DNA of 64,000 bases, taken from positions 1 to 64,000 of the forward strand of contig NZ_JAGXJN010000024.1 of the NCBI RefSeq assembly GCF_019091455.1. The letters are read 5' to 3'. The position numbers were made by a program, and so were the translations under genes. Positions 9,203 to 18,031 of the stretch are shown here, piece by piece. Below the pieces are notes generated by a model. It was given only the letters and a program-made list of their open reading frames with translations, ran no database searches and was not told where the DNA came from. The stretch is from Chitinophaga sp. GbtcB8 (GTDB taxonomy: Bacteria > Bacteroidota > Bacteroidia > Chitinophagales > Chitinophagaceae). Positions within the stretch are counted from its first letter, which is position 1. Each line of letters begins with the position of its first letter.

Positions 9203-9703
9203 ATGCAGAAAACCTTTTTAATTTTCAGTCTTTTATGCGCGGCGGGTTTGCCGCTGAACGCACAATCTAAAACGGATAAAGGCAAAACAGCGTCCGGCAA
9301 AACGGCTGCTGCAGCTACCGGCACAGCGGGCAAAACCAACCTGCGCTTCCGCACCAGCTGGGGCGTATTTCTAAGCGATACCCTGCCCCGGCCCGAAGTG
9401 CTAAAACTACTGGATTCTGCACTGGTAGTACGTGATCAGCAGAACCACACTTTCCCTGTGATATCTTTTGACTTTACCTACGAGAAAAAAGAAGCTTATG
9501 TGAATGATACCACCGGCCAGCCGGGCGTGTATTCTGATTTTACCGGCGATAGTTTTAAGGCTGATAAACTTCCCACCCTCTGGAGCACCCGCCTGAAAGA
9601 AGTACTGCAACGGAATGAGGTACTGTACTTCGATAACATTATTATTAAGTATACCGGTGATAAGTATTACCGGGTGCCGGAATTAAAGATTGTTGTCCGA
9701 TAA
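9203..9703 (+). CDS. Exported protein of unknown function
   Basis: 166 residues. A signal peptide (MQKTFLIFSLLCAAGLPLNAQ) is followed by a Lys/Ala/Gly/Thr-rich linker (about 22-48) and a compact domain of about 115 residues containing FRTSWGVFLSDTLPRPEV and FDNIIIKYTGDKYYRVPELKI. No family is recognised. The gene converges on the large minus-strand gene, with zero spacing between the two stop codons and no obvious terminator between them. It may be a periplasmic protein. Confidence 0.75.
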   Translation: MQKTFLIFSLLCAAGLPLNAQSKTDKGKTASGKTAAAATGTAGKTNLRFRTSWGVFLSDTLPRPEVLKLLDSALVVRDQQNHTFPVISFDFTYEKKEAYVNDTTGQPGVYSDFTGDSFKADKLPTLWSTRLKEVLQRNEVLYFDNIIIKYTGDKYYRVPELKIVVR

Positions 9704-12586
9704 TCAATAACTAAATAGCTGCTGCAGCGGCAAGATAAAGTCAAAACGGTTGCGGGTAACCTCTAGGGGATCGGGATCCAGGAGATGGCTGAAGCGCACG
9801 CCGAATGAAAAAGGAATGGTATTGCCTATTTTGGTATCAAAGAAAAGCTCTCCCCCTGTTGAGGCAAAACGCCGGCTGGTTTTAGTGCGGAAGTTGTAAG
9901 CCTGGCTGTAATCGTAAAACGCATTGCCCCGCAAGCGCATCAAATAGATTAGCTGCGCAAAACCCCAGTCCGGGTAAGCAATAGGAAAATGATAGTTAGC
10001 ACCCAGCTTATAAATATGCCCGTAAAACGGCTCATTATACCCCCTCGCATATACGAAGTTATCTGTAAAAGAATACCGCTGCATAGTATCCTGCTGCTGG
10101 TAAGCAGCCTGTAATACAATGCTGTGATTCGGGAATAATCCCGGCAGGTACAGGTCAAAACGGCCGTAGAACTGCTCCGCCGGCACCTCGTCAATGGAGT
10201 GGGTGTATTGCAGGTACAGGTATTGCCCGAAATGACTATAAATATTCTGTGGCGCTTTTATGCGCTGGTTGTTAAACACCAGGGTGTTGCTTAAATATTG
10301 TATGCCCTCATCCCGGAATTTAAAACCATCGGGATAACTGCGCAGGTAGTGATAGTTGGAGCCTGCGGATAAGCTCCGGCCATATTTACCGGATGACAGC
10401 AGCAAGGGAATAGTAATACCACCATGCCAGTCCAGCTCCTTCCAGTATAAACGGCCAATATCCTTTACCAGCGCAGAGCGGTTAAAGGTATAATCCACGC
10501 CGGCCTGCAAATACGGGAACCAGCCGCCGAACAGGAAGTTGGCGCCTATGGCGGAACTGCCTTCATTGCGGTTATAGGTATAACCGATAGCGGTAGATGT
10601 GGTGTTCAGGATATTGTTACCGTATAACGTTAAACTATAATCCGGATCATCAAAGGTAGGCACCCAGCTATGCAAGTTAAAAGGCCGCGTAAGCTGGGGA
10701 TACTTTTTTACCGGGTAATCGTTATGCGGTACAATGGGCAGTATGTTGCCACTTTCTTCCAGCTGGGGTTTTAGCCAAACGCTGTGCGCATCTACCGCAG
10801 TGTCAAGGGGCATCCACTGGCTGGCTTGCAGCGGGGTGCTGTATAATTTATAACCACCGGTGGTAAATTCGCTGAACACCATTTGCTGCTGCTGTGCATC
10901 TACTGCCCCATGTAATATGCTGTTAGGGCGGTCTGTTACCTGGTAGATCTTTTTATCAGCTAACGTACACGCGTATATGTTATTTACATCTTTCCAGCTG
11001 CCGGTAAAATACAGGGTATCCCCTGCTACTACAGGTGCGCCAATTACATTAAAACTAAAGGGAGTGAGCAGGGTGCTTTCCCCGCTGCTGATGGATTGCT
11101 GCACCAGGGCCATTTGTCCTAAACGATTGCGTACAGGGCTTATCACGGATTGACCGTCTGCCGTAAAACGGGGAAAGCTGTAATACCAGTTCTCCGGGTT
11201 AGGCAGCACCTGTTTTACGGCGCCGGTATGGGCATTCAGCAGGTGCAGGCCGTATTGCTGTTTGGGTGTGGTAAAGGCTACTATGATGGATTGGCCGTCA
11301 TTTGTAATGTCCGGGGAAAAGTATTTGGTGCGGTGTGTAATGGTGGCGGTGTGGCCGCTGGCACGGTCGTACAGTTTGATGATGGAATAATCTTTCCATA
11401 CCCAACGGGCATTATACCGTGCTTCTGTCCATAAAATGCGGCCGTTATTATAGGTAAAAAAGTCGTCAAAGCTATTACCGGGGCGGGTAAGCAGCTGCTC
11501 ATGGCCGGTACTATCCACCAAATAAAAACCGGGTATGCGCTGATAGCTGCTTTTCAATGTAACCCATTGCCCGGGGCCGGCGCTGTACACATACCTGTAA
11601 TTGGTAACTATGTTTGACGGTGCATTTAAGGGCTTTGCCGGTGTAATGGCTGGCCTGTTAGCATACTGCTGCCACTCATGCTGGTACTCCTGCATGGTGG
11701 CTTTATAAAAGCCGGTAATGTTATAACCTGTTCTGCGGCGTATGCTTTGTGATAAGGGATAGAACACTCCGCGGAAACGTACGGCATCTGTTGTTACATC
11801 GCGCCAGAAGGTTTGCCCGTAATGCGTGCGGCCGTATACGCTCATCAGGTAACCCAGCTCATAATGGTTAGGTACATAATCCCTGTAAGATCCGTTGCGG
11901 ATCTTCATGTAGGAGTAATGTTTATTATCCAGCATTAAACCACGGAAGCCGTCAAAAAAAGCGGGCAGTCTTCCCCTGCCCTGCGGGCTAAGGGCTGTTT
12001 CCATAGTTACGGCATCACCTTCCCAGAACCAGTTAGGTACTGCTATATTGGTGATAGCGGCCTGTCCCAGCTCACCGCCCAAATAGGAAAATGCTTTAGA
12101 AATGCCCTGGCGAAAGTTCATATTCTGCAGCACGTGCCGGTATTCATGCAGGGCCAGCTGCTCGTCCCATTGCAGGGATCCCAGCTCCAGGGGAGAGGGT
12201 GGCGGGTTCAGATAAAACTCTGAACGGAAAGGACCCAGCTGTACGTAACCATTGGATTCCAGGGTTTGGTTCTGTAATACGATGTTCACCTTTTGCTGGC
12301 GGTTACCAATAGAATTACGGGTATGCTGATTCAGGTAATGTACAATGTTGGCTACACGCTCCCCCTGGGTTTCCAGGCCGGCGGGGAAAATAACGCGTAC
12401 GGTATCTGTATTGATCTGCCGCCATTTTAAGGATGGCGGGTTGCCGCCGAAGTTTTGCGCGGATGCGGATAATGCGCCGATGTGCAGATATGCTGATGTG
12501 CAGATGAATGCCCGGATGAATATGCTGATGTACTTATATGCCGATGTGCTGATATTTGAGTGTAGGGCGTTGCAGGCTAATTTCAT
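9704..12586 (-). CDS. Exported protein: HExxH-like N-domain, beta-propeller and C-terminal outer-membrane barrel
   Basis: 960 residues. The N-terminal signal peptide ends SASAQ at about 44. Residues about 45-300 include LALHEYRHVLQN, a zincin-like helix with HEYRH at about 148-152, as in peptidase MA-like domains. About 330-630 holds TolB/WD40-like propeller blades (SPDITNDGQSIIVAF, FPRFTADGQSVI). The last 300 residues are rich in alternating aromatic strands (FYGHIYKLGANYHF, FAQLIYLMRLRGNAFYDYSQ) typical of an Omp85-like or other outer-membrane barrel. The signal peptide (residues about 10-36) is encoded by an intergenic-type octad repeat; the ATG itself lies inside the array. The activity is unproven. 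Confidence 0.8.
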   Translation of the reverse strand: MKLACNALHSNISTSAYKYISIFIRAFICTSAYLHIGALSASAQNFGGNPPSLKWRQINTDTVRVIFPAGLETQGERVANIVHYLNQHTRNSIGNRQQKVNIVLQNQTLESNGYVQLGPFRSEFYLNPPPSPLELGSLQWDEQLALHEYRHVLQNMNFRQGISKAFSYLGGELGQAAITNIAVPNWFWEGDAVTMETALSPQGRGRLPAFFDGFRGLMLDNKHYSYMKIRNGSYRDYVPNHYELGYLMSVYGRTHYGQTFWRDVTTDAVRFRGVFYPLSQSIRRRTGYNITGFYKATMQEYQHEWQQYANRPAITPAKPLNAPSNIVTNYRYVYSAGPGQWVTLKSSYQRIPGFYLVDSTGHEQLLTRPGNSFDDFFTYNNGRILWTEARYNARWVWKDYSIIKLYDRASGHTATITHRTKYFSPDITNDGQSIIVAFTTPKQQYGLHLLNAHTGAVKQVLPNPENWYYSFPRFTADGQSVISPVRNRLGQMALVQQSISSGESTLLTPFSFNVIGAPVVAGDTLYFTGSWKDVNNIYACTLADKKIYQVTDRPNSILHGAVDAQQQQMVFSEFTTGGYKLYSTPLQASQWMPLDTAVDAHSVWLKPQLEESGNILPIVPHNDYPVKKYPQLTRPFNLHSWVPTFDDPDYSLTLYGNNILNTTSTAIGYTYNRNEGSSAIGANFLFGGWFPYLQAGVDYTFNRSALVKDIGRLYWKELDWHGGITIPLLLSSGKYGRSLSAGSNYHYLRSYPDGFKFRDEGIQYLSNTLVFNNQRIKAPQNIYSHFGQYLYLQYTHSIDEVPAEQFYGRFDLYLPGLFPNHSIVLQAAYQQQDTMQRYSFTDNFVYARGYNEPFYGHIYKLGANYHFPIAYPDWGFAQLIYLMRLRGNAFYDYSQAYNFRTKTSRRFASTGGELFFDTKIGNTIPFSFGVRFSHLLDPDPLEVTRNRFDFILPLQQLFSY

Positions 12587-12640
12587 AATGTGCGGATGTG
12601 CTGGTATGCTAATATAATATATTAATGTGCAAATGTATAT
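12479..12640. repeat. Octad array overlapping the start of the 960-residue protein gene
   Basis: Consecutive 8-nt words such as GATGTGCA, GATATGCT, GATGTGCA, AATATGCT and GATGTGCT run from 12479 to about 12560. After a gap around the ATG (12584-12586), they resume to about 12640 (AATGTGCG, GATGTGCT, GGTATGCT). The same word family recurs at 33.1, 34.8, 46.7 and 48.4 kb. Confidence 0.8.
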
Positions 12641-12702
12641 TTCCAGTTAGATTAACTGGCAGATTTCATCTGCACATTTGATATCACGCATATCATACTG
12701 GA

Positions 12703-14130
12703 TCAGCATTCCGGCAGGCTAATGGGAATATTCACAGCCAGGCCGCCATCGGAGGTTTCCTTGTATTTGGAGTTCATATCCAGTGCGGTTTCCCACATAG
12801 TTTTTACCACGGCATCCAGCGATACTTTGGCCAGCTCGGGGTTGCTTTGCATAGCCAGCTGGGAGGCGGTAATAGCTTTAATAGCGCCCATGGTGTTACG
12901 CTCTATACAGGGTATCTGTACCAGCCCGCCAATAGGATCGCAGGTAAGGCCCAGGTGGTGTTCCATGGCTATTTCTGCGGCCATTAATACCTGGCGTTGC
13001 GATCCGCCCAAACACTCGGTAAGCGCTGCTGCGGCCATGGCAGATGATACGCCTATCTCCGCCTGGCAGCCACCCATGGCGGCAGAAATGGTAGAACGTT
13101 TTTTAAAGATGCTGCCTATTTCTGAAGCGGTGAGCAGGAACTGGATGATCTTTCCGGGGGCATAACCATCACAGAAAGTAATATAGTATTGCAGTACCGC
13201 GGGTATTACCCCTGCGGCGCCATTGGTAGGCGCCGTTACCACGCGGCCGAAGGAGGCATTTTCCTCATTCACTGACAGTGCAAAACAGCTTACCCAGTCC
13301 AGCGTATAGGCGAAATGGTTACCACCGCCGCGGATGGCCTGGATCCAGGTATGGTAATCAGTATAGGTACGGCCCTGTAATAATTTTTTGTTAAGTGCAG
13401 CGGCCCTGCGGGCTACGCGCAAACCGCCGGGCAGCTCGCCGGTTACATGGCAACCGCGGTACATGCATTCCTGCATTACCTGCCATATATGCAGCACACC
13501 CTCTTTGGTAGCGGCTTCTGAACGCCAGGCCTGCTCATTTTCCATTACCAGCTCGGAAATGGAGTAACCGGTTTTAATACACCACTGCAATAGCTGCTGC
13601 GCAGTATCTATGGGAAAAGGCAGCTCCACCAGGGGGCCGCTGCCGGACTGCCCTCCTTCCTTTACCACAAAACCGCCGCCAACAGAATACCAGGTAAATG
13701 CCTGCTGCTCCCCGCCTATAAAGGTTACCAGGAAGGTAAGCGCATTGGGATGGTAAGGCAGGGTTTCATCATACAGGAAATCAATATTTTCCAGGGGATC
13801 AAAATCAATGTTATACCGGCCATTGAGCGGCAGCTTTTTGTTGCGTCTTATGTCCGCTATTTTGGTGTGAATATTATTTACGTCGAAGGTTACGGGATCA
13901 TCGCCGCAAAGGCCCAGCTGTACTGCAATATCAGTACCGTGCCCATGACCGGTTTTAGCCAGGGAGCCGTATAACAGCACGCTCACCTGCTCTACTGCCG
14001 GCAGGCGGCCGCTGGTTTCCAGTTCAGCTAAAAAATTTAATGCTGCCCGCCAGGGGCCTAAGGTATGAGAGCTGGAGGGGCCAATGCCTATCTTAAAGAT
14101 ATCGAAAACGGAAATGCATTCCTGTGCCAC
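12703..14130 (-). CDS. sdaA: L-serine ammonia-lyase (iron-sulfur, single chain)
   Basis: 475 residues from a GTG start. It converts L-serine to pyruvate and ammonia in the cytoplasm. The beta-domain signature FKIGIGPSSSHTLGPW is near the N-terminus. The alpha-domain has cysteines suited to a [4Fe-4S] cluster in GGCQAEIGVSSAMAAAAL, LTCDPIGGLVQIPCIERN and the C-terminal region. A frame extension to TTG 14151 exists, but that TTG lies inside TATCTTTG, which fits a -7 promoter box. The transcript would then start downstream of it, and GTG 14130 is the first usable start before the conserved VFDIFKIGIGP segment. The gene ends close to the octad array. The FKBP gene lies just upstream on the same strand. 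Confidence 0.95.
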   Translation of the reverse strand: MAQECISVFDIFKIGIGPSSSHTLGPWRAALNFLAELETSGRLPAVEQVSVLLYGSLAKTGHGHGTDIAVQLGLCGDDPVTFDVNNIHTKIADIRRNKKLPLNGRYNIDFDPLENIDFLYDETLPYHPNALTFLVTFIGGEQQAFTWYSVGGGFVVKEGGQSGSGPLVELPFPIDTAQQLLQWCIKTGYSISELVMENEQAWRSEAATKEGVLHIWQVMQECMYRGCHVTGELPGGLRVARRAAALNKKLLQGRTYTDYHTWIQAIRGGGNHFAYTLDWVSCFALSVNEENASFGRVVTAPTNGAAGVIPAVLQYYITFCDGYAPGKIIQFLLTASEIGSIFKKRSTISAAMGGCQAEIGVSSAMAAAALTECLGGSQRQVLMAAEIAMEHHLGLTCDPIGGLVQIPCIERNTMGAIKAITASQLAMQSNPELAKVSLDAVVKTMWETALDMNSKYKETSDGGLAVNIPISLPEC

Positions 14131-14148
14131 GTTTTGGTGTTTAGCTTT

Positions 14149-14180
14149 CAAAGATAGGGAAAAGGGTCCATCTACTTAAA
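14149..14180 (-). promoter_or_regulatory. Promoter of the serine deaminase gene, overlapping the FKBP gene end
   Basis: On the minus strand, TTTA (14180-14177), a 20-nt spacer and TATCTTTG (14156-14149) fit the Bacteroidota promoter pattern. The -33 element lies within the last codons of the FKBP gene. This site decides the start of the serine deaminase. Confidence 0.55.
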
Positions 14181-14666
14181 ATCCACCAGCTCGGCTTCGC
14201 ATACCAGGATAGAGTTAGCGGGGATCTTATCAACGGCTATTTTGCCAAAGCCCAGGCCGGAGGGGATGATCATGAGTATTTTACCGCCTTTGGTGATCTT
14301 TTGTAAACCGATCTGCCAGCCGGCGATGTGGTCTTTGAGCTTGCGGCCGTCAAAATCTGTGGCGCCTATAGAGCCATCAATAAAGGTATTATCCATGAGG
14401 CGGCGGGTATAGATCATGTAGGGCACATTCTCCAGGGATATCCGGTTAATGCTGTCGCCATAGGCTATTACCTGGTAATACAGGCCGGAGGGATCTTTCT
14501 GTGCTTTAATATTATGGTAAGCAAGGTATTGCTGGATCTGGATGTCTTCACCGGCAGGTTCACCGTTCACAGCGTCGTACAGGGCCGAATTTTCCTTTTT
14601 GGCGCAGCCGGCAAACAGGCATAGGAGGATCATGCAATATAGACTGGCTTGTAGATTCCGCTTCAT
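14172..14666 (-). CDS. FKBP-type peptidyl-prolyl isomerase lipoprotein
   Basis: 164 residues from ATG 14666. The start begins a lipoprotein signal (lipobox LFAGC at about 16-20), whereas longer upstream frames give no signal. The C-terminal 90 residues form an FKBP domain (DNTFIDGS, GWQIGLQKITKGGKILMIIP, SGLGFGK, IPANSILVCEAELVDF). It is likely a periplasm-facing, membrane-anchored proline isomerase helping fold exported proteins. The DFDG and IAVDKIPANS segments match the active-site region of the fold. It sits between groEL and the serine deaminase, and the groEL terminator lies upstream, so it probably has its own promoter. Confidence 0.9.
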   Translation of the reverse strand: MKRNLQASLYCMILLCLFAGCAKKENSALYDAVNGEPAGEDIQIQQYLAYHNIKAQKDPSGLYYQVIAYGDSINRISLENVPYMIYTRRLMDNTFIDGSIGATDFDGRKLKDHIAGWQIGLQKITKGGKILMIIPSGLGFGKIAVDKIPANSILVCEAELVDFK

Positions 14667-14715
14667 ATGATATAAAACGCGATACCGGGCGGGAATGTTA
14701 CATTCCGGGCGGCTT

Positions 14716-14760
14716 ATAAAAAAGCTCCGTTCCGGAATTCCGGAACGGAGCCTATAAAAA
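14716..14760 (-). terminator. Terminator of groEL
   Basis: A perfect 28-nt palindrome at 14724-14751 is flanked by A-runs on the left and right (plus strand). On the minus strand it ends in a T-run directly after the groEL stop. Confidence 0.85.
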
Positions 14761-14784
14761 ACGGGTGTGTTTTTCTGGAAACTA

Positions 14785-16419
14785 TTAATAGTCCATGCCC
14801 ATACCATGGCCGCCCGGCATAGCAGGTGCGGAAGATTTAGGCTCGGGTTTGTCAGCTACCACACATTCAGTGGTCAGCAGCATACCGGCAATAGAAGCGG
14901 CGTTTTCCAGTGCAATACGGGCAACCTTAGTCGGGTCAATTACACCGGCAGCGATCAGGTTCTCATACACCTCTGTGCGGGCATTGAAACCGTAATCAGC
15001 CTTACCTTCTTTTACTTTCTGTACCACGATAGAACCTTCGATACCGGAGTTAGCGGTGATCTGGCGCAGGGGCTCTTCGATAGCGCGTTTGATGATAGCG
15101 ATACCGGTTTGCTCGTCGTTGTTATCACCTTTCAGCTTATCCAGGGTTTCGATGGCGCGGATGTAAGCTACACCGCCACCAGCTACGATACCTTCTTCTA
15201 CAGCAGCGCGGGTTGCGTGCAGGGCATCGTCTACGCGGTCTTTCTTCTCTTTCATTTCCACTTCGGTAGCAGCACCTACGTACAGTACAGCTACACCACC
15301 GCTTAATTTAGCCAGGCGTTCCTGTAATTTTTCGCGGTCGTAGTCAGAAGTGGTTACATCTATTTGTGCACGGATCTGGCTGATGCGGGAGGTGATATCT
15401 TCCTTCTTGCCTTTACCGCCTACGATAGTAGTGTTGTCTTTATCGATGGTTACGGATTCCGCTTTACCCAGGTAAGTGAGGTCGGCATTTTCCAGTTTGT
15501 AACCCTGATCTTCGCTGATCACGATACCACCAGTGAGGGTAGCAATGTCAGTCAGCATTTCTTTTCTTCTGTCGCCAAAGCCCGGTGCTTTTACTGCAGC
15601 TACTTTCAGGGTACCGCGCAGTTTGTTCACTACCAGGGTAGCCAGTGCTTCACCTTCCAGATCTTCAGAGATGATCAGCAGGGGAGCGCCTTGCTGGGCT
15701 ACTTTTTCCAGGATGTGCAGGATATCCTTCATAGCGCTGATCTTTTTGTCGTAGATCAGGATATAAGGGTTCTGCAGCTCAACCTGCATTTTTTCGCTGT
15801 TGGTGATAAAGTAAGCGGACAAGTAACCGCGGTCAAACTGCATACCTTCTACTACTTCTACAGTAGTGTCGGTGCCTTTTGCTTCTTCAACGGTGATAAC
15901 GCCGTCTTTGGTTACTTTATTCATTGCTTCAGCGATCAGTTTACCGATCTCGGCATCGTTATTAGCGGAGATAGCAGCTACCTGCTCGATCTTTTTATTG
16001 TCGCTACCAACTTTTTCAGACTGTTTTTTCAGGCTTTCTACTACGGATTTAACCGCTTTGTCGATACCGCGTTTCAGGTCCATCGGGTTTGCACCTGCAG
16101 CTACGTTCTTCAAACCTTCGCCTATGATAGACTGGGCCAGTACGGTGGCAGTGGTAGTACCATCACCTGCAACATCGGCAGTTTTGGAAGCTACTTCTTT
16201 TACCATCTGGGCGCCCATGTTCTCAATAGCATCTTCCAGTTCGATCTCTTTCGCTACTGTTACACCATCCTTGGTTACGCCGGGTGCACCGAATTTCTTT
16301 TCGATCACCACGTTACGGCCTTTAGGACCCAGGGTTACTTTCACCGCATCGGCCAGGATATCAACGCCCTTCTTCATTTTGTTGCGGGCATCGGTGTTAA
16401 AGAATATTTGCTTTGCCAT
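14785..16419 (-). CDS. groEL: Chaperonin GroEL (Hsp60)
   Basis: 544 residues, full length. It forms the 14-mer ring that folds cytosolic proteins with ATP and the GroES cap. Family landmarks are DAVKVTLGPKGRNV near the start, VAGDGTTTATVLAQ (about 85-98) with the catalytic Asp, the AAVEEGIVAGGGVAYIRA region near 400, and the Gly/Met-rich flexible tail MPGGHGMGMDY. It lies 117 nt after groES on the same strand. The spacer carries an inverted heptad-repeat hairpin rather than a usual short operon gap, so relative expression of the two genes may be tuned there. Confidence 0.99.
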   Translation of the reverse strand: MAKQIFFNTDARNKMKKGVDILADAVKVTLGPKGRNVVIEKKFGAPGVTKDGVTVAKEIELEDAIENMGAQMVKEVASKTADVAGDGTTTATVLAQSIIGEGLKNVAAGANPMDLKRGIDKAVKSVVESLKKQSEKVGSDNKKIEQVAAISANNDAEIGKLIAEAMNKVTKDGVITVEEAKGTDTTVEVVEGMQFDRGYLSAYFITNSEKMQVELQNPYILIYDKKISAMKDILHILEKVAQQGAPLLIISEDLEGEALATLVVNKLRGTLKVAAVKAPGFGDRRKEMLTDIATLTGGIVISEDQGYKLENADLTYLGKAESVTIDKDNTTIVGGKGKKEDITSRISQIRAQIDVTTSDYDREKLQERLAKLSGGVAVLYVGAATEVEMKEKKDRVDDALHATRAAVEEGIVAGGGVAYIRAIETLDKLKGDNNDEQTGIAIIKRAIEEPLRQITANSGIEGSIVVQKVKEGKADYGFNARTEVYENLIAAGVIDPTKVARIALENAASIAGMLLTTECVVADKPEPKSSAPAMPGGHGMGMDY

Positions 16420-16463
16420 AATTGTTAGAAATTTTTAAAGTTTTAGAGGTGGAATTGGGAAAG

Positions 16464-16536
16464 CTGTTAGCGGTTGGCTTTTAGCTTTTAGTATTTGCAC
16501 TGGCTAAAAGCTAAAGGCTAAGAGCTAATAGCTGAT
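16464..16536. repeat. Inverted heptad arrays between groES and groEL
   Basis: The left arm has words GCTGTTA, GCGGTTG, GCTTTTA, GCTTTTA. The right arm has GGCTAAA, AGCTAAA, GGCTAAG, AGCTAAT, AGCTGAT. The arms are largely complementary (TTTTAGC against GCTAAAA) and would form an imperfect hairpin of about 25 bp in the groESL mRNA, ending at the groES stop. Confidence 0.8.
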
Positions 16537-16818
16537 CTAAACAATTGCCAGAATGTCGGATTCACGCATGATTAAGTAATCGTCGCCTTCAAAGCTGATC
16601 TCAGTGCCGGAATATTTACCGTATAATACGGTATCGCCCACTTTCACGGTTACAGGCTCGTCCTTTTTACCAGGACCTGCTGCTACTACAGTACCTTTTT
16701 GCGGTTTTTCTTTGGCAGTGTCGGGAATAATGATGCCACCGGCGGTTTTTTCTTCAGCGGCTGCAGGTTTCACGATTACCCTGTCAGCTAAAGGTTTAAT
16801 ACTTAAATTCTTAGCCAT
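16537..16818 (-). CDS. groES: Co-chaperonin GroES (Hsp10)
   Basis: 93 residues, a standard length. It caps GroEL. Family motifs are LSIKPLADRVIVKP at the N-terminus, the mobile loop EEKTAGGIIIPDTAKEKPQ, and the C-terminal GTEISFEGDDYLIMRESDILAIV. I chose the ATG at 16818, which gives the usual MAKNLSIKPL start. It is first in the groESL operon, with a promoter about 105 nt upstream. Confidence 0.98.
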   Translation of the reverse strand: MAKNLSIKPLADRVIVKPAAAEEKTAGGIIIPDTAKEKPQKGTVVAAGPGKKDEPVTVKVGDTVLYGKYSGTEISFEGDDYLIMRESDILAIV

Positions 16819-16925
16819 AATGTATATATTTTTTAAAAAAGGTAAGATGAATTTTTGTGTCAGTTCCGCCCACCAGAATAATGCCAATGGGTTTTTCGGG
16901 TCAAATTTTCAGTCAGTAAGGATCG

Positions 16926-16956
16926 CAAAGATAAGGAGGACGGATATAAATGTCAA
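16926..16956 (-). promoter_or_regulatory. groESL promoter
   Basis: On the minus strand, TTG (16956-16954), exactly 20 nt, then TATCTTTG (16933-16926). This fits the Bacteroidota housekeeping promoter and leaves a leader of about 100 nt. No CIRCE element was found in the leader. Confidence 0.7.
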
Positions 16957-17025
16957 TTTTTCAGGAGAAATGTGACAAAATGGGTTGAATAGTCCATGGA
17001 CTGCCGGAACGGACCGTGGACTCTT

Positions 17026-17057
17026 TTTGTGATTATGAACAAATTGCTCTAGCTTTG
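17026..17057 (+). promoter_or_regulatory. nusB operon promoter
   Basis: TTTG at 17026-17029, a 20-nt spacer and TAGCTTTG at 17050-17057: a full match to the Bacteroidota promoter. Transcription would start near 17064, 28 nt before the nusB ATG. Confidence 0.8.
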
Positions 17058-17091
17058 CGCCCTTATTAGTTCTTGTTATACGATATAAAAG

Positions 17092-18021
17092 ATGATCAGC
17101 AGAAGAAACATCCGGGTAAAGGTTATGCAAACCCTTTACGCCCTGGAAACCATGGAACCAGGCACTATTAAACCAGGAACGGCTACCAGCCTGTTAAAAG
17201 AAAAGCTGGACCAGACCTGCCAGATCTTTACTTACTTACTTTACTCGCTGGTACGGGTGGCCCAATATGCAGAGATAGATGCGCAGGCCCGTGCTTCCAA
17301 ACACTTACCTACGGCGGAGGACCTCCGGGTAAGCACCAAAATAACCGGGAACGAATTCATAGACCAGATCTCTGCTGATAAAGGTTTCCAGGTGAACCTG
17401 GACCAGTGGAAAATGAAGCTCATGCACGACCAGGAGCTGATCCGCAAACTATATAACATCCTGGCTGCTACCGACACTTACAAATCCTACATTAATACGC
17501 CCGACCGTTCCAAAACTTCTGAAAAAGAGCTGGTGGAATTTCTGTACAAACAGGTGCTTATTACCAATGAGGCCTTTTTACAGCATATGGAAGACCAGTT
17601 CCTGCATTGGGGTGATGACGCGGATATGATGGGCATCCTGATCAATAATTACATGAATAAACCGCACCTGTTCAACTTCCTGCAGCTCATCAGCCAGGAA
17701 AAGCTGGAATATGCGCGGGAGCTGCTGCTGACGGTGATGGATAAAAAAGAATACTGCCTGGAGCTGATAAAGCCTAAATTACAGAACTGGGACCCGGAGC
17801 GTATTGCTGCGGTGGATATGCTGCTGATGGAAATGGGCGTATGCGAATTCCTGTTCTTCCCTACTATTCCTACCAAGGTTACCATCAATGAATATATAGA
17901 CCTGGCCAAAGCCTACAGCACGCCGCAAAGCGGGCAGTTTGTGAACGGCATACTGGATAATATTCTGAAAGACCTGGAACTGGGCAAGCAAATACAGAAA
18001 ATTGACCGTACAAAAAAATAA
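17092..18021 (+). CDS. nusB: Transcription antitermination factor NusB (long Bacteroidota form)
   Basis: 309 residues, about twice the E. coli length, as usual in Bacteroidota. The conserved NusB core is C-terminal (about 170-300: LLLTVMDKKEYCLELIKPKLQNW, then VDMLLMEMGVCEFLFFPTIPTKVTINEYIDLAKAYS). The N-terminal half starts with the MISRRNIRVKVMQTLYA family signature. NusB with NusE binds boxA RNA and promotes antitermination, mainly of rRNA operons. It is followed by a DUF1573 lipoprotein gene and yajC, a common Bacteroidota order. The heptad hairpin lies in the spacer. Confidence 0.95.
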   Translation: MISRRNIRVKVMQTLYALETMEPGTIKPGTATSLLKEKLDQTCQIFTYLLYSLVRVAQYAEIDAQARASKHLPTAEDLRVSTKITGNEFIDQISADKGFQVNLDQWKMKLMHDQELIRKLYNILAATDTYKSYINTPDRSKTSEKELVEFLYKQVLITNEAFLQHMEDQFLHWGDDADMMGILINNYMNKPHLFNFLQLISQEKLEYARELLLTVMDKKEYCLELIKPKLQNWDPERIAAVDMLLMEMGVCEFLFFPTIPTKVTINEYIDLAKAYSTPQSGQFVNGILDNILKDLELGKQIQKIDRTKK

Positions 18022-18031
18022 TTACTTTTGG

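Noticed and set aside
14767..16438. Long open frames antisense to groEL (up to 354 codons)
   Set aside because: They come from the codon bias of groEL on the other strand; the products are Phe/Tyr/Cys-rich with no family resemblance.
16819..16925. CIRCE/HrcA operator before groES
   Set aside because: No TTAGCACTC-N9-GAGTGCTAA-like inverted repeat in the leader.
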